Source: Galbibacter sp035306585 (GTDB lineage: Bacteria > Bacteroidota > Bacteroidia > Flavobacteriales > Flavobacteriaceae). From it: a stretch of 64,000 nt of DNA. This document shows, piece after piece, positions 45,204-55,230 of this stretch; positions within the stretch are counted from its first letter, which is position 1; each line of letters opens with the position of its first letter. The stretch is from positions 1 to 64,000 of the forward strand of contig NZ_DATGNU010000044.1 in assembly GCF_035306585.1 (NCBI RefSeq), in the 5' to 3' direction. The position numbers and the translations under genes were made by a program. The notes under the pieces are model-generated. The model had not been told where the DNA came from. It saw only the letters and a list, made by a program, of their open reading frames with translations, and searched no databases.

Positions 45204-48116
45204 ATGAAGCTAATTCAGACAATAAAACTGCTGGCTTTCCTTATACCACTTGGAGCATTCTCACAACAGGTCGTTACAGGAACAGTCACTGATGCAGGGA
45301 CAGGAACTCCGATACCAGGAGTGAATGTAGTGATTAAAGGAACCACACAAGGGACTTCTACAGATTTTGATGGAAACTTCCAGATGGAAGCGGAAAACGG
45401 AACTGTGCTACAGTTCTCCTATATTGGGTTTACCACCCAAGAAGTCGCCGTAAGTGGAACAACTATGAATGTATCCCTTCAAGAGGATACAGAACAACTT
45501 GAAGAAGTGGTAGTGATCGGATATGGTGCTGTAAGCCAAAAAGATGTTACAGGTGCTGTGGACCAAGTTACCGCCGAGGATTTTAACAAAGGACCAATTG
45601 TTTCGGCCCAACAATTAATCCAAGGGAAAGTAGCGGGGGTCTCCATAAGTTCTGGTGGAGGAGCTCCTGGTGAGGGTCAAAACATCATAATTCGTGGTCA
45701 AGGTTCTCTTTCTTTGAGCAGTAACCCACTTTATGTGGTAGATGGAATCCCATTAGCCGATGGTAATATAGGGGGGAGTAGAAACCCACTTAACTTTATC
45801 AACCCGAACGATATTGAAAGTATGACCGTATTAAAAGATGCTTCGGCAACTGCCATTTACGGTGCACGTGCGGCCAATGGGGTAATTATGATTACCACTA
45901 AAAAAGGGAAAGGAAGAGAATTTAAATTTAACTACGCCGCGACCACTACTGTATATGATCCAACAGATTTCGTAGAGGTTATGAATGCAGATCAATTCAG
46001 AAGTATTATTCAAAATTCTGGAGATGATGCAGCCATTTCGCGTTTAGGAAATAGCGACACCAACTGGCAAGATGAAATATACAGACAAGCCATTGGTTTT
46101 GATCACAACTTCAGTACCACTGGAAACATCAAAGGATTTATGCCGGTAAGGGCATCATTAGGTTATACCGATCAAAGTGGTATTTTAAAAGGAGATAATT
46201 TCACAAGAACTACAGGGTCTATCAACCTTCGTCCAATGTTATTTGATGGTCATTTAAAAATTGAACTAAACGGACGTGGATCCTATACCGAAAATGCTTT
46301 TGGAAACAGAGATGCTATAGGCGCAGCTGTGGATTTTGATCCAACGCAATCGATTTATGATCCTAATTCTCCATTTGCCAATTACTTTACTTGGTTAAAT
46401 GCACAAGGAGCACAAAATAGCTTAGCACCGACTAACCCAGTCGCATTAGTTGATCTTAAGGATGATACTGCGGAGGTAAGACATTTAATCGCCAATGCAA
46501 AGGTAGATTATCAACTGCACTTCTTCCCAGACTTAACGGCCACTGTAAATGTGGGTATTGACAAGTCGGATAGTAACGGTAGAACAATTCTTCCTATTGA
46601 AATGCCATCATCACAAAATGATTGGAATGGTTCTTTAGCAACCTATTCAAACAAGTCGACGAACAAATTATTTGATGCCTATCTTACCTATACCAAAGAC
46701 ATCAATGAGGTACATTCCATAAATGCGGTAGCAGGTTATTCTTATCAAAGCTTTGAATTTGATAATGACAGTTATGATAGTGAGGCAGAAGAAGATGGAA
46801 ATGATTTTATCTTTATCGATAGATGGGAAAGCGTATTACTTTCATATTTTGGAAGGTTGAACTACAGCTTTGACGACCGCTATTTATTTACTGCAACCCT
46901 TAGAGCGGATGCTTCTTCGAAATTAAATCCAGATGACCGATGGGGGTATTTCCCATCCTTCGCATTTGCTTGGAACATCAATAACGAGCAATTCCTAGAA
47001 AATTCTCAGGTGATCAGCAATTTAAAAATCAGATTGGGATATGGAGAGATCGGTAACGTATCTGGTTTAGGTGACTATTTATACCTAACGCGATACACGC
47101 AAAGCCAATCCAACGCCAATTATCAATTAGGAAGTGGATTCTACCAAACCTACCGTCCAGAGGCTTATAATGAGAACCTACGATGGGAAGTTGGAAATAC
47201 TTTAAATGCTGGAATTGACTTTGGTTTATTTAACAATCGAATCTCAGGATCGGTGAACGCATACATTAAAAAAACAGAAGACCTTATTAGTCTAGTTACT
47301 GTGGATCCATTTACCAACTTCTCTAATGCCATCGATAAGAACATTGGAGATATGGAGAACAAAGGTATTGAGTTTGAAATAAATGCTACTCCAGTACAGA
47401 CCGAAGATTTTACTTGGAATGTAGGTTATAACATTTCCTTTAATGACAACGAGCTAACCAATCTTCCTGATGAGGTAGAAGTTGGTGGAATCAATGGAGG
47501 AACTGGAAACAGCATCCAACTACACAAGGAAGGATATGCTCCATATAGTTTCTGGGTGTACAAGCAAGTTTATGATGATCAAAATCGCCCAATTGAAGGT
47601 GCAGTTGTAGATAGAAACGGAGACAATCAAATTAACAATGCAGACCGTTACCTTTACAAAGATCCATTTGCTGATATCATTATGGGCTTCAATACCAGTG
47701 TTAACTACAAAAACTGGGATTTATCTGTAGCCACTAGGGCAAACCTTGGAAATTATGCCTACAACAACATGGCATCTAGTAAAACCTACGGATTGCGATC
47801 AAGAGAAAATAGCATCCTTACAAACTTACACACAGATTATTTCAACACTGGATTTAACACCCTAACTGAGGTAAATCTACAAAGTGACTATTATGTACAA
47901 GATGCTTCTTTCTTTAAAGTAGATAACATCACCCTGGGATACACTCTTAGAGATTTTATCGATGATGATTTGAGTGTACGCCTTTATGGTTCGGTTCAAA
48001 ATGTACTTACCATCACTGATTATGACGGTTTAGATCCTGAAATATACGGTGGTATTGACAACAATTTTTACCCAAGACCAAGATCGTTTGTATTTGGAGT
48101 TAACCTAGATTTTTAA
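45204..48116 (+). CDS. susC: SusC-type TonB-dependent receptor
   Basis: A 970-residue outer-membrane porin that imports maltooligosaccharides with SusD. It has a signal peptide (residues 1-20). A carboxypeptidase-regulatory-like domain follows (VVTGTVTDAGTGTPIPGVNVVIKG). The TonB-box region EEVVVIGYGAVSQKDVTGAV comes next, then the plug with NIIIRGQGSLSLSSNPLYVVDG and the SusC signature ATAIYGARAANGVIMITTKKG. A C-terminal barrel ends in an aromatic residue (FGVNLDF). It starts the + strand arm susC-susD-susE. Confidence 0.95.
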   Translation: MKLIQTIKLLAFLIPLGAFSQQVVTGTVTDAGTGTPIPGVNVVIKGTTQGTSTDFDGNFQMEAENGTVLQFSYIGFTTQEVAVSGTTMNVSLQEDTEQLEEVVVIGYGAVSQKDVTGAVDQVTAEDFNKGPIVSAQQLIQGKVAGVSISSGGGAPGEGQNIIIRGQGSLSLSSNPLYVVDGIPLADGNIGGSRNPLNFINPNDIESMTVLKDASATAIYGARAANGVIMITTKKGKGREFKFNYAATTTVYDPTDFVEVMNADQFRSIIQNSGDDAAISRLGNSDTNWQDEIYRQAIGFDHNFSTTGNIKGFMPVRASLGYTDQSGILKGDNFTRTTGSINLRPMLFDGHLKIELNGRGSYTENAFGNRDAIGAAVDFDPTQSIYDPNSPFANYFTWLNAQGAQNSLAPTNPVALVDLKDDTAEVRHLIANAKVDYQLHFFPDLTATVNVGIDKSDSNGRTILPIEMPSSQNDWNGSLATYSNKSTNKLFDAYLTYTKDINEVHSINAVAGYSYQSFEFDNDSYDSEAEEDGNDFIFIDRWESVLLSYFGRLNYSFDDRYLFTATLRADASSKLNPDDRWGYFPSFAFAWNINNEQFLENSQVISNLKIRLGYGEIGNVSGLGDYLYLTRYTQSQSNANYQLGSGFYQTYRPEAYNENLRWEVGNTLNAGIDFGLFNNRISGSVNAYIKKTEDLISLVTVDPFTNFSNAIDKNIGDMENKGIEFEINATPVQTEDFTWNVGYNISFNDNELTNLPDEVEVGGINGGTGNSIQLHKEGYAPYSFWVYKQVYDDQNRPIEGAVVDRNGDNQINNADRYLYKDPFADIIMGFNTSVNYKNWDLSVATRANLGNYAYNNMASSKTYGLRSRENSILTNLHTDYFNTGFNTLTEVNLQSDYYVQDASFFKVDNITLGYTLRDFIDDDLSVRLYGSVQNVLTITDYDGLDPEIYGGIDNNFYPRPRSFVFGVNLDF

Positions 48117-48127
48117 AAAAAGACAAC

Positions 48128-49756
48128 ATGAAAAAAACATATAAGATAATATTAAGCCTAGTCATTACAGGCGCCGTTTTTACAAGCTGTCATGACGATC
48201 TAAATGTCGATCCAACCATTGATCCAGATAGCTTTACAGAAGAAAATGTGTTTGCCACTGCTGAGGATGCCAAAGGTGCGCTAGCCAAGTTATATGCTTC
48301 ATTGGCATTGACAGGTCAGGCAGGACCTGCAGGACAGCCTGATATTACAGGGATTGATGAGGGAACCTCTCAGTACAGCCGTATGCTGTTCAACCTCAAC
48401 GAACTGACTACTGATAATGCCGTAGTGGGTTGGGGAGATCCAGGACTTCCTAATCTTCATGAAATGAATTGGGATGCTTCCAATGACTTTAGTGCTGCGA
48501 TGTATTATCGTTTAGCTCAGGAAGTTTCTTTCTGTAACTCCTTTATCGAAAATGCAGCGCAACTCACTGAAAATACAGAAGTAGCGACTTATATCGGGGA
48601 AGCCCGTTTTCTTCGTGCATTCGCTTATTTCAACTTGATTGATTTTTATGGTGATGTGCCTTTAGTAACGGCCGTTTCAACTGATTTACCAGTACAGAAT
48701 ACAAGAACTGAAATTTTCCAATTTGTAGAAGCGGAGCTTTTAGAGATTCAAGATCTACTAAAAGAAAGTCAAGCGAACGAGTACGGTAGAGTTGATCGTG
48801 TGGCTGCTTGGGCATTACTATCTAAATTGTATTTAAATGCAGAAGTTTGGACAGGTGAGCAACTCTATACAGAAGCGATTACCTATGCCAACAAAGTAAT
48901 TCAATCTTCTTATAGCATTAACACCACCGATGCAAATCAAAGTGGCAGTGCTTATGATGAATTATTTCTAGCAGATAACAATTCCAACGGAGCACAAAAC
49001 GAATTCATTTTTGCACTTAACTTCGATGGAAACCAATCACGTACTTATGGTGGAACAACATTCTTGATTCACGCAGCCATCGGTGGAAGCATGGACCCAG
49101 CAGTCTACGGAGTGAACGGTGGATGGGGCGGTACCCGTACCACCAGTGCATTAGTAAGTAAATTTGACAGCTCAGTTAGTGATCGCGATGCCGATGGATA
49201 TCCAGTGGCTTGGAACGATGGTAGAGCAATGTTTCATACCGATGGTCAAACCTATGAGATCAATACTATTGCGAATACCTTTACAGATGGTTATGCCGTT
49301 TCTAAATTCAAGAATGTAGACTCACAAGGAAATGCAGGAAGTGATACAGGTGGTGAATTTACCGATACTGACTTACCGTTAATTCGGCTGGCTGAAATTT
49401 ACCTTACCTATGCTGAGGCTGTGCTAAGAGGTGGTGCTGGAGGCGATGTTAATACAGCTGCTGGTTTAATTAACCAATTACGTACAAGAGCTTACGGAAA
49501 TTCAAGTGGAAACATCTCAGTAAGTGATCTTACATTAGGTTTTATTCTTGATGAGCGTGCAAGAGAGTTGTATTGGGAAGGTCAACGTCGAACTGATCTA
49601 ATCCGTTACGGATATTTTACTGGAGCAAGTTATTTATGGCCTTTTAAAGGTGGCGTTAAAAATGGAACTTCTGTAGATAGTTACAGAGTCCTATTCCCAT
49701 TACCATCAAATATACTCTCTATCAACTCTAATCTAACTCAAAATACTGGTTACTAA
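48128..49756 (+). CDS. susD: SusD-type starch-binding outer-membrane lipoprotein
   Basis: A 542-residue lipoprotein with signal ending at FTSCHDD (Cys near residue 21). The TPR-rich SusD fold is shown by EARFLRAFAYFNLIDFYGDVPLV, the VAAWALLSKLYLNAE helix and the RagB/SusD C-terminal block LDERARELYWEGQRRTDLIRYG. It forms the lid over SusC and captures maltooligosaccharides. It lies 11 bases after susC. Confidence 0.95.
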   Translation: MKKTYKIILSLVITGAVFTSCHDDLNVDPTIDPDSFTEENVFATAEDAKGALAKLYASLALTGQAGPAGQPDITGIDEGTSQYSRMLFNLNELTTDNAVVGWGDPGLPNLHEMNWDASNDFSAAMYYRLAQEVSFCNSFIENAAQLTENTEVATYIGEARFLRAFAYFNLIDFYGDVPLVTAVSTDLPVQNTRTEIFQFVEAELLEIQDLLKESQANEYGRVDRVAAWALLSKLYLNAEVWTGEQLYTEAITYANKVIQSSYSINTTDANQSGSAYDELFLADNNSNGAQNEFIFALNFDGNQSRTYGGTTFLIHAAIGGSMDPAVYGVNGGWGGTRTTSALVSKFDSSVSDRDADGYPVAWNDGRAMFHTDGQTYEINTIANTFTDGYAVSKFKNVDSQGNAGSDTGGEFTDTDLPLIRLAEIYLTYAEAVLRGGAGGDVNTAAGLINQLRTRAYGNSSGNISVSDLTLGFILDERARELYWEGQRRTDLIRYGYFTGASYLWPFKGGVKNGTSVDSYRVLFPLPSNILSINSNLTQNTGY

Positions 49757-49772
49757 TACTAAAATTAAACTG

Positions 49773-50912
49773 ATGAAAAAAACAATATTTATATTCGTCG
49801 CCCTACTTTCTGTCCTAGGTTTTAACGCATGTTCCGAGGACGATGATTTCACATTTGTGGCAAGGCCAAACCCAGAAGGGATCGCCTTTGAGAACACCTT
49901 CTTGGAGACGTATCCTCTAAATGCAGCTAATGGAGATAATCTAGCAGAACGTTTTGTATGGAACAAGACCGATTTCGGAGTCCCATCTCCAGTTAAATAC
50001 GAACTACAGGCTTCTACTACAGAGGCTTTTGAGGCGGAAGAAGTCGTAGCAGGTGATCTAACTGTTAATAATTATGGAGTTACAGTAAGTTATCTATTAA
50101 AATTAGCAGGGCAGGCTGGATTAGATAACGACCCTGACACAGAAGCTCCTAATACAGGTTCATTATACTTTAGAGTAAAAGCGTATATAGGAGATACTGG
50201 TGGAGATACTGAACAACTATCCGCTGTGATCGCGCTTCCAGTAGTACTTACTGAGGCTAGCGAGGGAGGCGTAGAAATGAAGCCACAGATGTATCTTGTT
50301 GGTGATGTTACTGCCGCAGGTTGGAATCCAAACAATAGCAATACACCATTGTTCAGAGATGGAGAAAACGATCAAGTATTTAGTTTCACTGGTAGATTTG
50401 CAGGAACTGCAGATACGGAAGGATTTAAAATTCTTGAAGTATTAGGTGAATGGCAACCACAGTGGGGTCTGGATGGCACCGCTCTTAGCAATAGTGATCT
50501 TTTAGGATCAGATCCTTCGGCATTCCCTGTTAATGCGGACGGTTACTATAGCCTAACACTTAACAAGGAAGATATGAGTTATACCTTTGATGCAGTGGAT
50601 ATTTCTACGGCACCTACCTATACAACCATTGGACTTATCGGTGATGCCACAGCTGATGGATGGGATGCAGACCAAGAAATGACACCGACCACCTTTGACC
50701 CGCATATATGGGTAATAGAAGGTATTGAGCTTTCCGAAGGGGAAGTTAAATTCAGAGCGGACGATGATTGGACTAACAGCTGGGGAGCTTCTACACCGCT
50801 AAGCGGTCAAGGATTCAACGATAATGATCCAAATATTCCAGTAGCTGCGGGAACGTACAATGTATGGTTTAATGATCTTGATGGACGATATATTTTAATA
50901 CCGCAACAATAA
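49773..50912 (+). CDS. susE: SusE/SusF-type surface glycan-binding lipoprotein
   Basis: A 379-residue lipoprotein (signal ending at FNACSEDD). Residues about 25-145 form an Ig-like SusE domain. Two CBM-like starch-binding modules follow, beginning near KPQMYLVGDVTAAGWNPNN and YTTIGLIGDATADGWDADQ; each has the W-rich pattern of SusE/SusF modules. It binds starch at the cell surface beside SusCD. It is followed by a terminator before the amylase gene. Confidence 0.9.
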   Translation: MKKTIFIFVALLSVLGFNACSEDDDFTFVARPNPEGIAFENTFLETYPLNAANGDNLAERFVWNKTDFGVPSPVKYELQASTTEAFEAEEVVAGDLTVNNYGVTVSYLLKLAGQAGLDNDPDTEAPNTGSLYFRVKAYIGDTGGDTEQLSAVIALPVVLTEASEGGVEMKPQMYLVGDVTAAGWNPNNSNTPLFRDGENDQVFSFTGRFAGTADTEGFKILEVLGEWQPQWGLDGTALSNSDLLGSDPSAFPVNADGYYSLTLNKEDMSYTFDAVDISTAPTYTTIGLIGDATADGWDADQEMTPTTFDPHIWVIEGIELSEGEVKFRADDDWTNSWGASTPLSGQGFNDNDPNIPVAAGTYNVWFNDLDGRYILIPQQ

Positions 50913-50927
50913 TAAACCACATAAATG

Positions 50928-50965
50928 AAGCCTGGTACAAAAAGTAATGTATCAGGCTTTTATTT
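50928..50965 (+). terminator. Terminator or attenuator between susE and the amylase
   Basis: AAGCCTGGTACA pairs with TGTATCAGGCTT over 12 bases, with one G-T wobble, around an 8-base loop, and is followed by TTATTTT. It would reduce read-through from susCDE into the amylase gene 20 bases further on. Confidence 0.75.
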
Positions 50966-50984
50966 TCCAAGCTAAAAACAACGT

Positions 50985-52418
50985 ATGAAAGCAATACACT
51001 TTTTAAGCATTCTACTTACACTGCTAAGTATTGGTTGTTCAAGTGATGACTCGCTAGAGAAGGAGCCAGAGGTAGACCCTCCACCAGTGGATGTAGTGGT
51101 CACCCCAATTTCATTAGAGACATATAACAGTGAACAAGGGGTGATGATGCAAAGTTTCTATTGGGACGTTGAACCCCGAGGGCAATGGTGGAACATTATA
51201 ACCGACCATCTTAAGGATTGGCGTAAGAGCGGAGTAGACAGAATATGGTTACCGGTGGCTACCAAAGGGCAATCAGGTGGTTATTCTATGGGTTATGACC
51301 CTTCAGATTACTTTGATTTTGGAGAGTACAATCAACATGGAACTGTGATTACTCGATTCGGGAGTAGAAAAGAACTTGAAGCCTTAATTGCTACGGCGCA
51401 TGAATTGGGTCTAGAGGTTATCGCAGATATTGTTATCAATCATAATTCGGGTGGCGGTCAAGAGTACAATCCGTATCGCGAGAAAAACACCTATACCTTA
51501 TTTGATCAAACTCATGGGAACGCCTCTGGAATGTTTAACAGAACCTATGAGAATTTCTACCCAAATAGTACCAGTAACTATGATGATGGAAGTTTGTTTT
51601 ATGAGGAAACCAATTTAGATCACAATCAAGCCTATGTTCAGAATTGGTTGTGGAAATCTGAAAATTCTGTGGCAAAATATTATAAAAATGTCATGGGATT
51701 TGATGGTTGGAGATTTGACTATGTGCTGGGATATGAACCATGGGTAGTGAAAGCATGGCTCGAGGAGGTTGGTGGATTTTCAGTAAGTGAATTATGGGAC
51801 GGAAACGCCACTGTTTTATCCAAATTTGTGGATGAAACTGGCAGCGGAGTTTTTGATTTTTCTACCTTTTATAAACTGGAAGAAGCACTCGATCGATTTA
51901 ATGATCTGACCTATTTGGATAAAGACATGTTATGGCAGACGCACCCAGAAAAAGCGGTGACCTTTACTGCAAATCACGATACTGAGAAAGATACCAATGA
52001 GGATAATAACATAGCCCCTGAAAATAAATTAAAGGCTTATGCGTACATCTTAACACATCCTGGTTATCCTACTATTTTTTATTCGGATTACGAAAACCAA
52101 GACTTTAAGACCCCCATTAAACAATTAATTAAAATACACAACAGCTTAGCAGTTGGACAAACCCATATCCTTTATGTAGACAGTGATGAATACATTATGA
52201 GAAGAGATGGAGATGAAAACAACCCTGGGCTAATTTTGTATATCAACCATTCGGACACTGTTAAAAGACGTTCCGTGTCAACAAATTGGAAACAGCGCGT
52301 ATTATTAGACTACAGTAACAACACCTCCTTTGTTGCCACTGTGGATGAACAAGGCATGAGCCAATTAGAAGTTCCTGCGAATGGTTTTGCAATATACAGT
52401 ATTGCAGAAACAAATTAA
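50985..52418 (+). CDS. GH13 alpha-amylase lipoprotein (SusG-like role)
   Basis: A 477-residue GH13 enzyme with lipoprotein signal ending at SIGCSSDDS (Cys near residue 18), followed by an acidic, Pro-rich linker. Catalytic motifs are VIADIVINHNSG, GFDGWRFDYVLGY (nucleophile Asp), VSELWDGN (acid/base Glu) and FTANHDTEKD. The acidic SDDS residues just after the Cys resemble a surface-export signal of Bacteroidota lipoproteins. It therefore likely cuts starch at the cell surface, like SusG, but without an inserted CBM58. Confidence 0.92.
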   Translation: MKAIHFLSILLTLLSIGCSSDDSLEKEPEVDPPPVDVVVTPISLETYNSEQGVMMQSFYWDVEPRGQWWNIITDHLKDWRKSGVDRIWLPVATKGQSGGYSMGYDPSDYFDFGEYNQHGTVITRFGSRKELEALIATAHELGLEVIADIVINHNSGGGQEYNPYREKNTYTLFDQTHGNASGMFNRTYENFYPNSTSNYDDGSLFYEETNLDHNQAYVQNWLWKSENSVAKYYKNVMGFDGWRFDYVLGYEPWVVKAWLEEVGGFSVSELWDGNATVLSKFVDETGSGVFDFSTFYKLEEALDRFNDLTYLDKDMLWQTHPEKAVTFTANHDTEKDTNEDNNIAPENKLKAYAYILTHPGYPTIFYSDYENQDFKTPIKQLIKIHNSLAVGQTHILYVDSDEYIMRRDGDENNPGLILYINHSDTVKRRSVSTNWKQRVLLDYSNNTSFVATVDEQGMSQLEVPANGFAIYSIAETN

Positions 52419-52468
52419 TACGATTTTACATACAACATTATTATAGTTAGTTAGTTTAGTATGCTAAT

Positions 52469-52517
52469 AAAAGCTGTTATTAAGGTTTATTGAAAAAACC
52501 TTTTTAATAGCTTTTTT
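52469..52517 (+). terminator. Terminator after the starch locus
   Basis: A long imperfect hairpin pairs AAAAGCTGTTATTAAGGTTT with AAACCTTTTTAATAGCTTTT, with two mismatches and one wobble in 20 positions, around ATTGAAA. It ends in a run of T. It closes the susCDE-amylase unit. Confidence 0.8.
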
Positions 52518-52864
52518 CTTTCAAAAAAAGATCATCCCAAGGCAGCAAACACCCCAGAATTTCAACTTACTTCTAAGATTAATAATTACGACACTTGTAA
52601 GAATTGTTTAATTATTTATTTAAATTTTCATAAAAATTAAATATATTTTCGTATTATAGTACCATAATATAAGAAATTTACATATTTTTTGCACTAATAC
52701 ACAATATTATATTGTCCTATTCGTTGTGAAATTTCAAAGCACCCTAATTGTAGTAATAATCTGATATTAACTTTAAGGGTTCTTTTTATTAACAATTTCT
52801 TTAACAAGTAACACACTATAAAATTTAGGTTATTGATTACATTTGATAACCTTAGCCCCAAAAC
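52518..52864. other. AT-rich leader region of the fatty-acid-like/RiPP gene run
   Basis: These 347 bases contain no gene that I can support and are notably AT-rich. Near the right end TACATTTG (52838-52845) matches the Bacteroidota -7 consensus TAnnTTTG, 19 bases before the first ATG at 52865. I see no good -33 TTTG at the right distance. It is the likely promoter region for the + strand run from 52865 onward. Confidence 0.4.
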
Positions 52865-53281
52865 ATGAATACTATAAGACGACTGGTTTCAAACTGTAGA
52901 GAAGGAAACAAAAAGGAAATTAAAAAATTCATAAAGGAACTCGAATCCAGAGAAAAAACCACTCCCCTTTTACAAGCTTATTCGGCCGTTGCGACTGCAT
53001 ACAAGGCTAAAATTGCACTAAATCCATTAAAGAAAATAGAGCTTCTCCATACTTATAAAGAAATGATGGACCCCATTGTAGCGCATCAAAAATCCTATGA
53101 AATTGTATTTCTGAGATTTATGATCGAGAAAAACATTCCCTTTGGACTTGGGTTATCCAATAATTTAAGACAGGATTATAGCTATCTAACCGAGCATAAA
53201 AATCAAGTAGAAGATCAAGATTTCGAAGAATCCTTTCAAAGGTTCATGTCTAAGTTTATGGAACTAAACGAGCTGTCTTAA
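52865..53281 (+). CDS. Hypothetical alpha-helical protein
   Basis: I do not recognise this 138-residue protein. It is rich in Lys and Glu, predicted all-helical with no signal peptide or membrane segment, and ends one base before the acyl ligase gene begins. No Cys-rich or metal-binding motif is visible beyond a single N-terminal Cys. Because it starts the operon-like run of acyl-building genes, it may be an accessory or scaffold protein of that pathway, but this is only from position. Confidence 0.75.
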   Translation: MNTIRRLVSNCREGNKKEIKKFIKELESREKTTPLLQAYSAVATAYKAKIALNPLKKIELLHTYKEMMDPIVAHQKSYEIVFLRFMIEKNIPFGLGLSNNLRQDYSYLTEHKNQVEDQDFEESFQRFMSKFMELNELS

Positions 53282-53282
53282 G

Positions 53283-54689
53283 ATGGGTTTAATTCGTGAA
53301 ATAAAATATGCCCTGAACCATTTTAAATCGTCATCAATTGTAGATGTAAAGGAGCATAAAACCCTAAATTATCAAGAGGTCTCCACTGCGATCGCTCAAC
53401 TCAAACAAACCTTTCGCAATGTAAATTTCGAGCAAAAAATAGTTGTCTTCGACTTTTATGAGAATTCCTTGGATCTAGTGGTGTTGTTTCTTTTTGTTTT
53501 GGAACAAAAAGGAATTCCTCTAATTCTTGAAGTGTCTAAAAACCAACCAAACCTGTTAAAAGAAATACCTTATTTTGCCATTATTGGTCAAAGACAAAGT
53601 CTTTTAAGTGTTTCCGATAGCCATTTGCGAACCTATAAAACACCCTTCGGAGAACTGAGAATCAACGAATCTCAACTGGATACTTCCATGGTTGAAAATT
53701 GTTCTCTTTTACTGACAAGTTCCGGTTCAACTGGTTCCAAAAAAATAATTAAATGTAGGGAATCTGGGGTTCTTCAGAATATAAAATCAAATATAACAGC
53801 ATTAGGAATTAATGAAAAGGATCGTACATTAATCTGCTTGCCCATATATTATTCCTATAGTTTAATTGGACAGTTTTTATCTCATTTGATCGCTGGAGCG
53901 GATATTATTCTAGCTCCCAATCGCTTTATCCCACTTTACCTCAATGAAGTCCTTAAAAAACATCAGCCGACAAATTTCTTTATAACCCCTACGCTTGTTC
54001 GTGTTTTAAGCGCCTACCAGAGCCATATAAATTGTGACCCGTTGAAGTTTGTAGCTATTGGCGGTGGGTATCTAAGTAAAAACTGTTTTGTAAAGTTTAC
54101 ACGGCAATTCACTTGCGCATATTATTATAAAACCTATGGCATAACTGAAGCTGGACCTCGCGTATCCACCTATACCATAGCTTATGATCAAATCCATAAC
54201 TTCCAACCAAATTATATAGGTGCACCATTGGAAAATGTGCAATTAGCTACGGGTAAGGCAATTGGAAATTACCAAGGAAAAGTAAGTTGCTATCTTCATA
54301 TTAACACTCCTTCAGTATATACAGGTTACCTGATAGACCACCAGCACTGCCATAAGAAAACACTTGGATTGGAGACTAGGGATATCGTGTACAAGCAACA
54401 GCAAGATTATTATATTCTCGGCCGGGAAACGGATTTTTTTAGGGCTGCGGGTTCGCTATGGCGTTTCCAAATCGAAGACATTCTCTTTGACGAAATACCG
54501 GGCCTGTTAAAGGTGAATATTTATAGTGATCAAACCGAGAAATTACAACTTGGTTTAATTAGAAACAAACGAAATAATAACGACAGTGGAGTTCATTTCA
54601 GAGATCGATTGAAAGAACGATTTAGCCCTTCTGTAATGCAATCTTTAATTATAAACGACCACCATGAGAAATTTACCTTTTCTAAATAA
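53283..54689 (+). CDS. AMP-dependent acyl/aryl ligase (ACP or CoA synthetase-like)
   Basis: A 468-residue ANL-superfamily enzyme that should activate a carboxylic acid as its adenylate. The P-loop is LLTSSGSTGSKKIIK (near residues 138-152), the second core motif is YYKTYGITEAGPR, and the TRD/GR hinge appears as LETRDIVYK and ILGRETDFFRAAG. The C-terminal domain is short and its catalytic Lys is uncertain (HEKFTFSK at the end). It probably loads a starter acid onto the ACP encoded at 58847. The starter could be a fatty or aromatic acid. Confidence 0.8.
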   Translation: MGLIREIKYALNHFKSSSIVDVKEHKTLNYQEVSTAIAQLKQTFRNVNFEQKIVVFDFYENSLDLVVLFLFVLEQKGIPLILEVSKNQPNLLKEIPYFAIIGQRQSLLSVSDSHLRTYKTPFGELRINESQLDTSMVENCSLLLTSSGSTGSKKIIKCRESGVLQNIKSNITALGINEKDRTLICLPIYYSYSLIGQFLSHLIAGADIILAPNRFIPLYLNEVLKKHQPTNFFITPTLVRVLSAYQSHINCDPLKFVAIGGGYLSKNCFVKFTRQFTCAYYYKTYGITEAGPRVSTYTIAYDQIHNFQPNYIGAPLENVQLATGKAIGNYQGKVSCYLHINTPSVYTGYLIDHQHCHKKTLGLETRDIVYKQQQDYYILGRETDFFRAAGSLWRFQIEDILFDEIPGLLKVNIYSDQTEKLQLGLIRNKRNNNDSGVHFRDRLKERFSPSVMQSLIINDHHEKFTFSK

Positions 54690-54699
54690 GGATACGGTA

Positions 54700-55230
54700 A
54701 TGGTCTTCTATGGCCATAGTCAAACAGCGCTACAGGGCTCCTATTCTGAGAAACTCTCCAGGATTCTATTTAACTATTTGGTAAAGGATCAACCACAGTT
54801 ACAACTTAAATACGATCATCATCGCAAACCTATAATTGTGGGAGGATCATTCCATATTAGCATCTCACATTCCAAGGATGTCGTTATCTGTGCAATTTCA
54901 GATCAACCTGTGGGTATTGATATTGAATTTAAGCGTCCCCTACCGATGAAATGCTTTGAGTTTGCCAATGAACGCTATGGGAAGTCGTTCAACATTACTC
55001 AATTAGTCCATTGGTGTCGGTTGGAGGCTGTTTTAAAATTAAAGGGACAACGTCTTGGAAACTTTCAACCAGAGCACCTTGAGTTGAACAATATAAAAAC
55101 GGAGTATCTCCAGATTCATCATGATTATCATTGTGTGCTTTGTTATCAAGGCCAACCGAAAACTATTTTGATTAAAGAAATTATGTTAAAAAAAGCAATT
55201 GATTATGCGAACTACCAAAACGTTTCCTAA
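54700..55230 (+). CDS. 4'-Phosphopantetheinyl transferase (Sfp-like)
   Basis: A 176-residue PPTase that would convert the apo-ACP of this run to its active form. It has HISISHSKDVVICAI, PVGIDIEFKRP (the metal-binding GIDIE motif) and WCRLEAVLKLKG, matching the W-x-x-K-E-A-x-x-K motif with Leu or Arg changes. I prefer ATG 54700 because it starts just after the ligase stop; an in-frame ATG at 54664 would add 12 residues inside the ligase gene. The end overlaps the next gene by 26 bases. Confidence 0.8.
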   Translation: MVFYGHSQTALQGSYSEKLSRILFNYLVKDQPQLQLKYDHHRKPIIVGGSFHISISHSKDVVICAISDQPVGIDIEFKRPLPMKCFEFANERYGKSFNITQLVHWCRLEAVLKLKGQRLGNFQPEHLELNNIKTEYLQIHHDYHCVLCYQGQPKTILIKEIMLKKAIDYANYQNVS

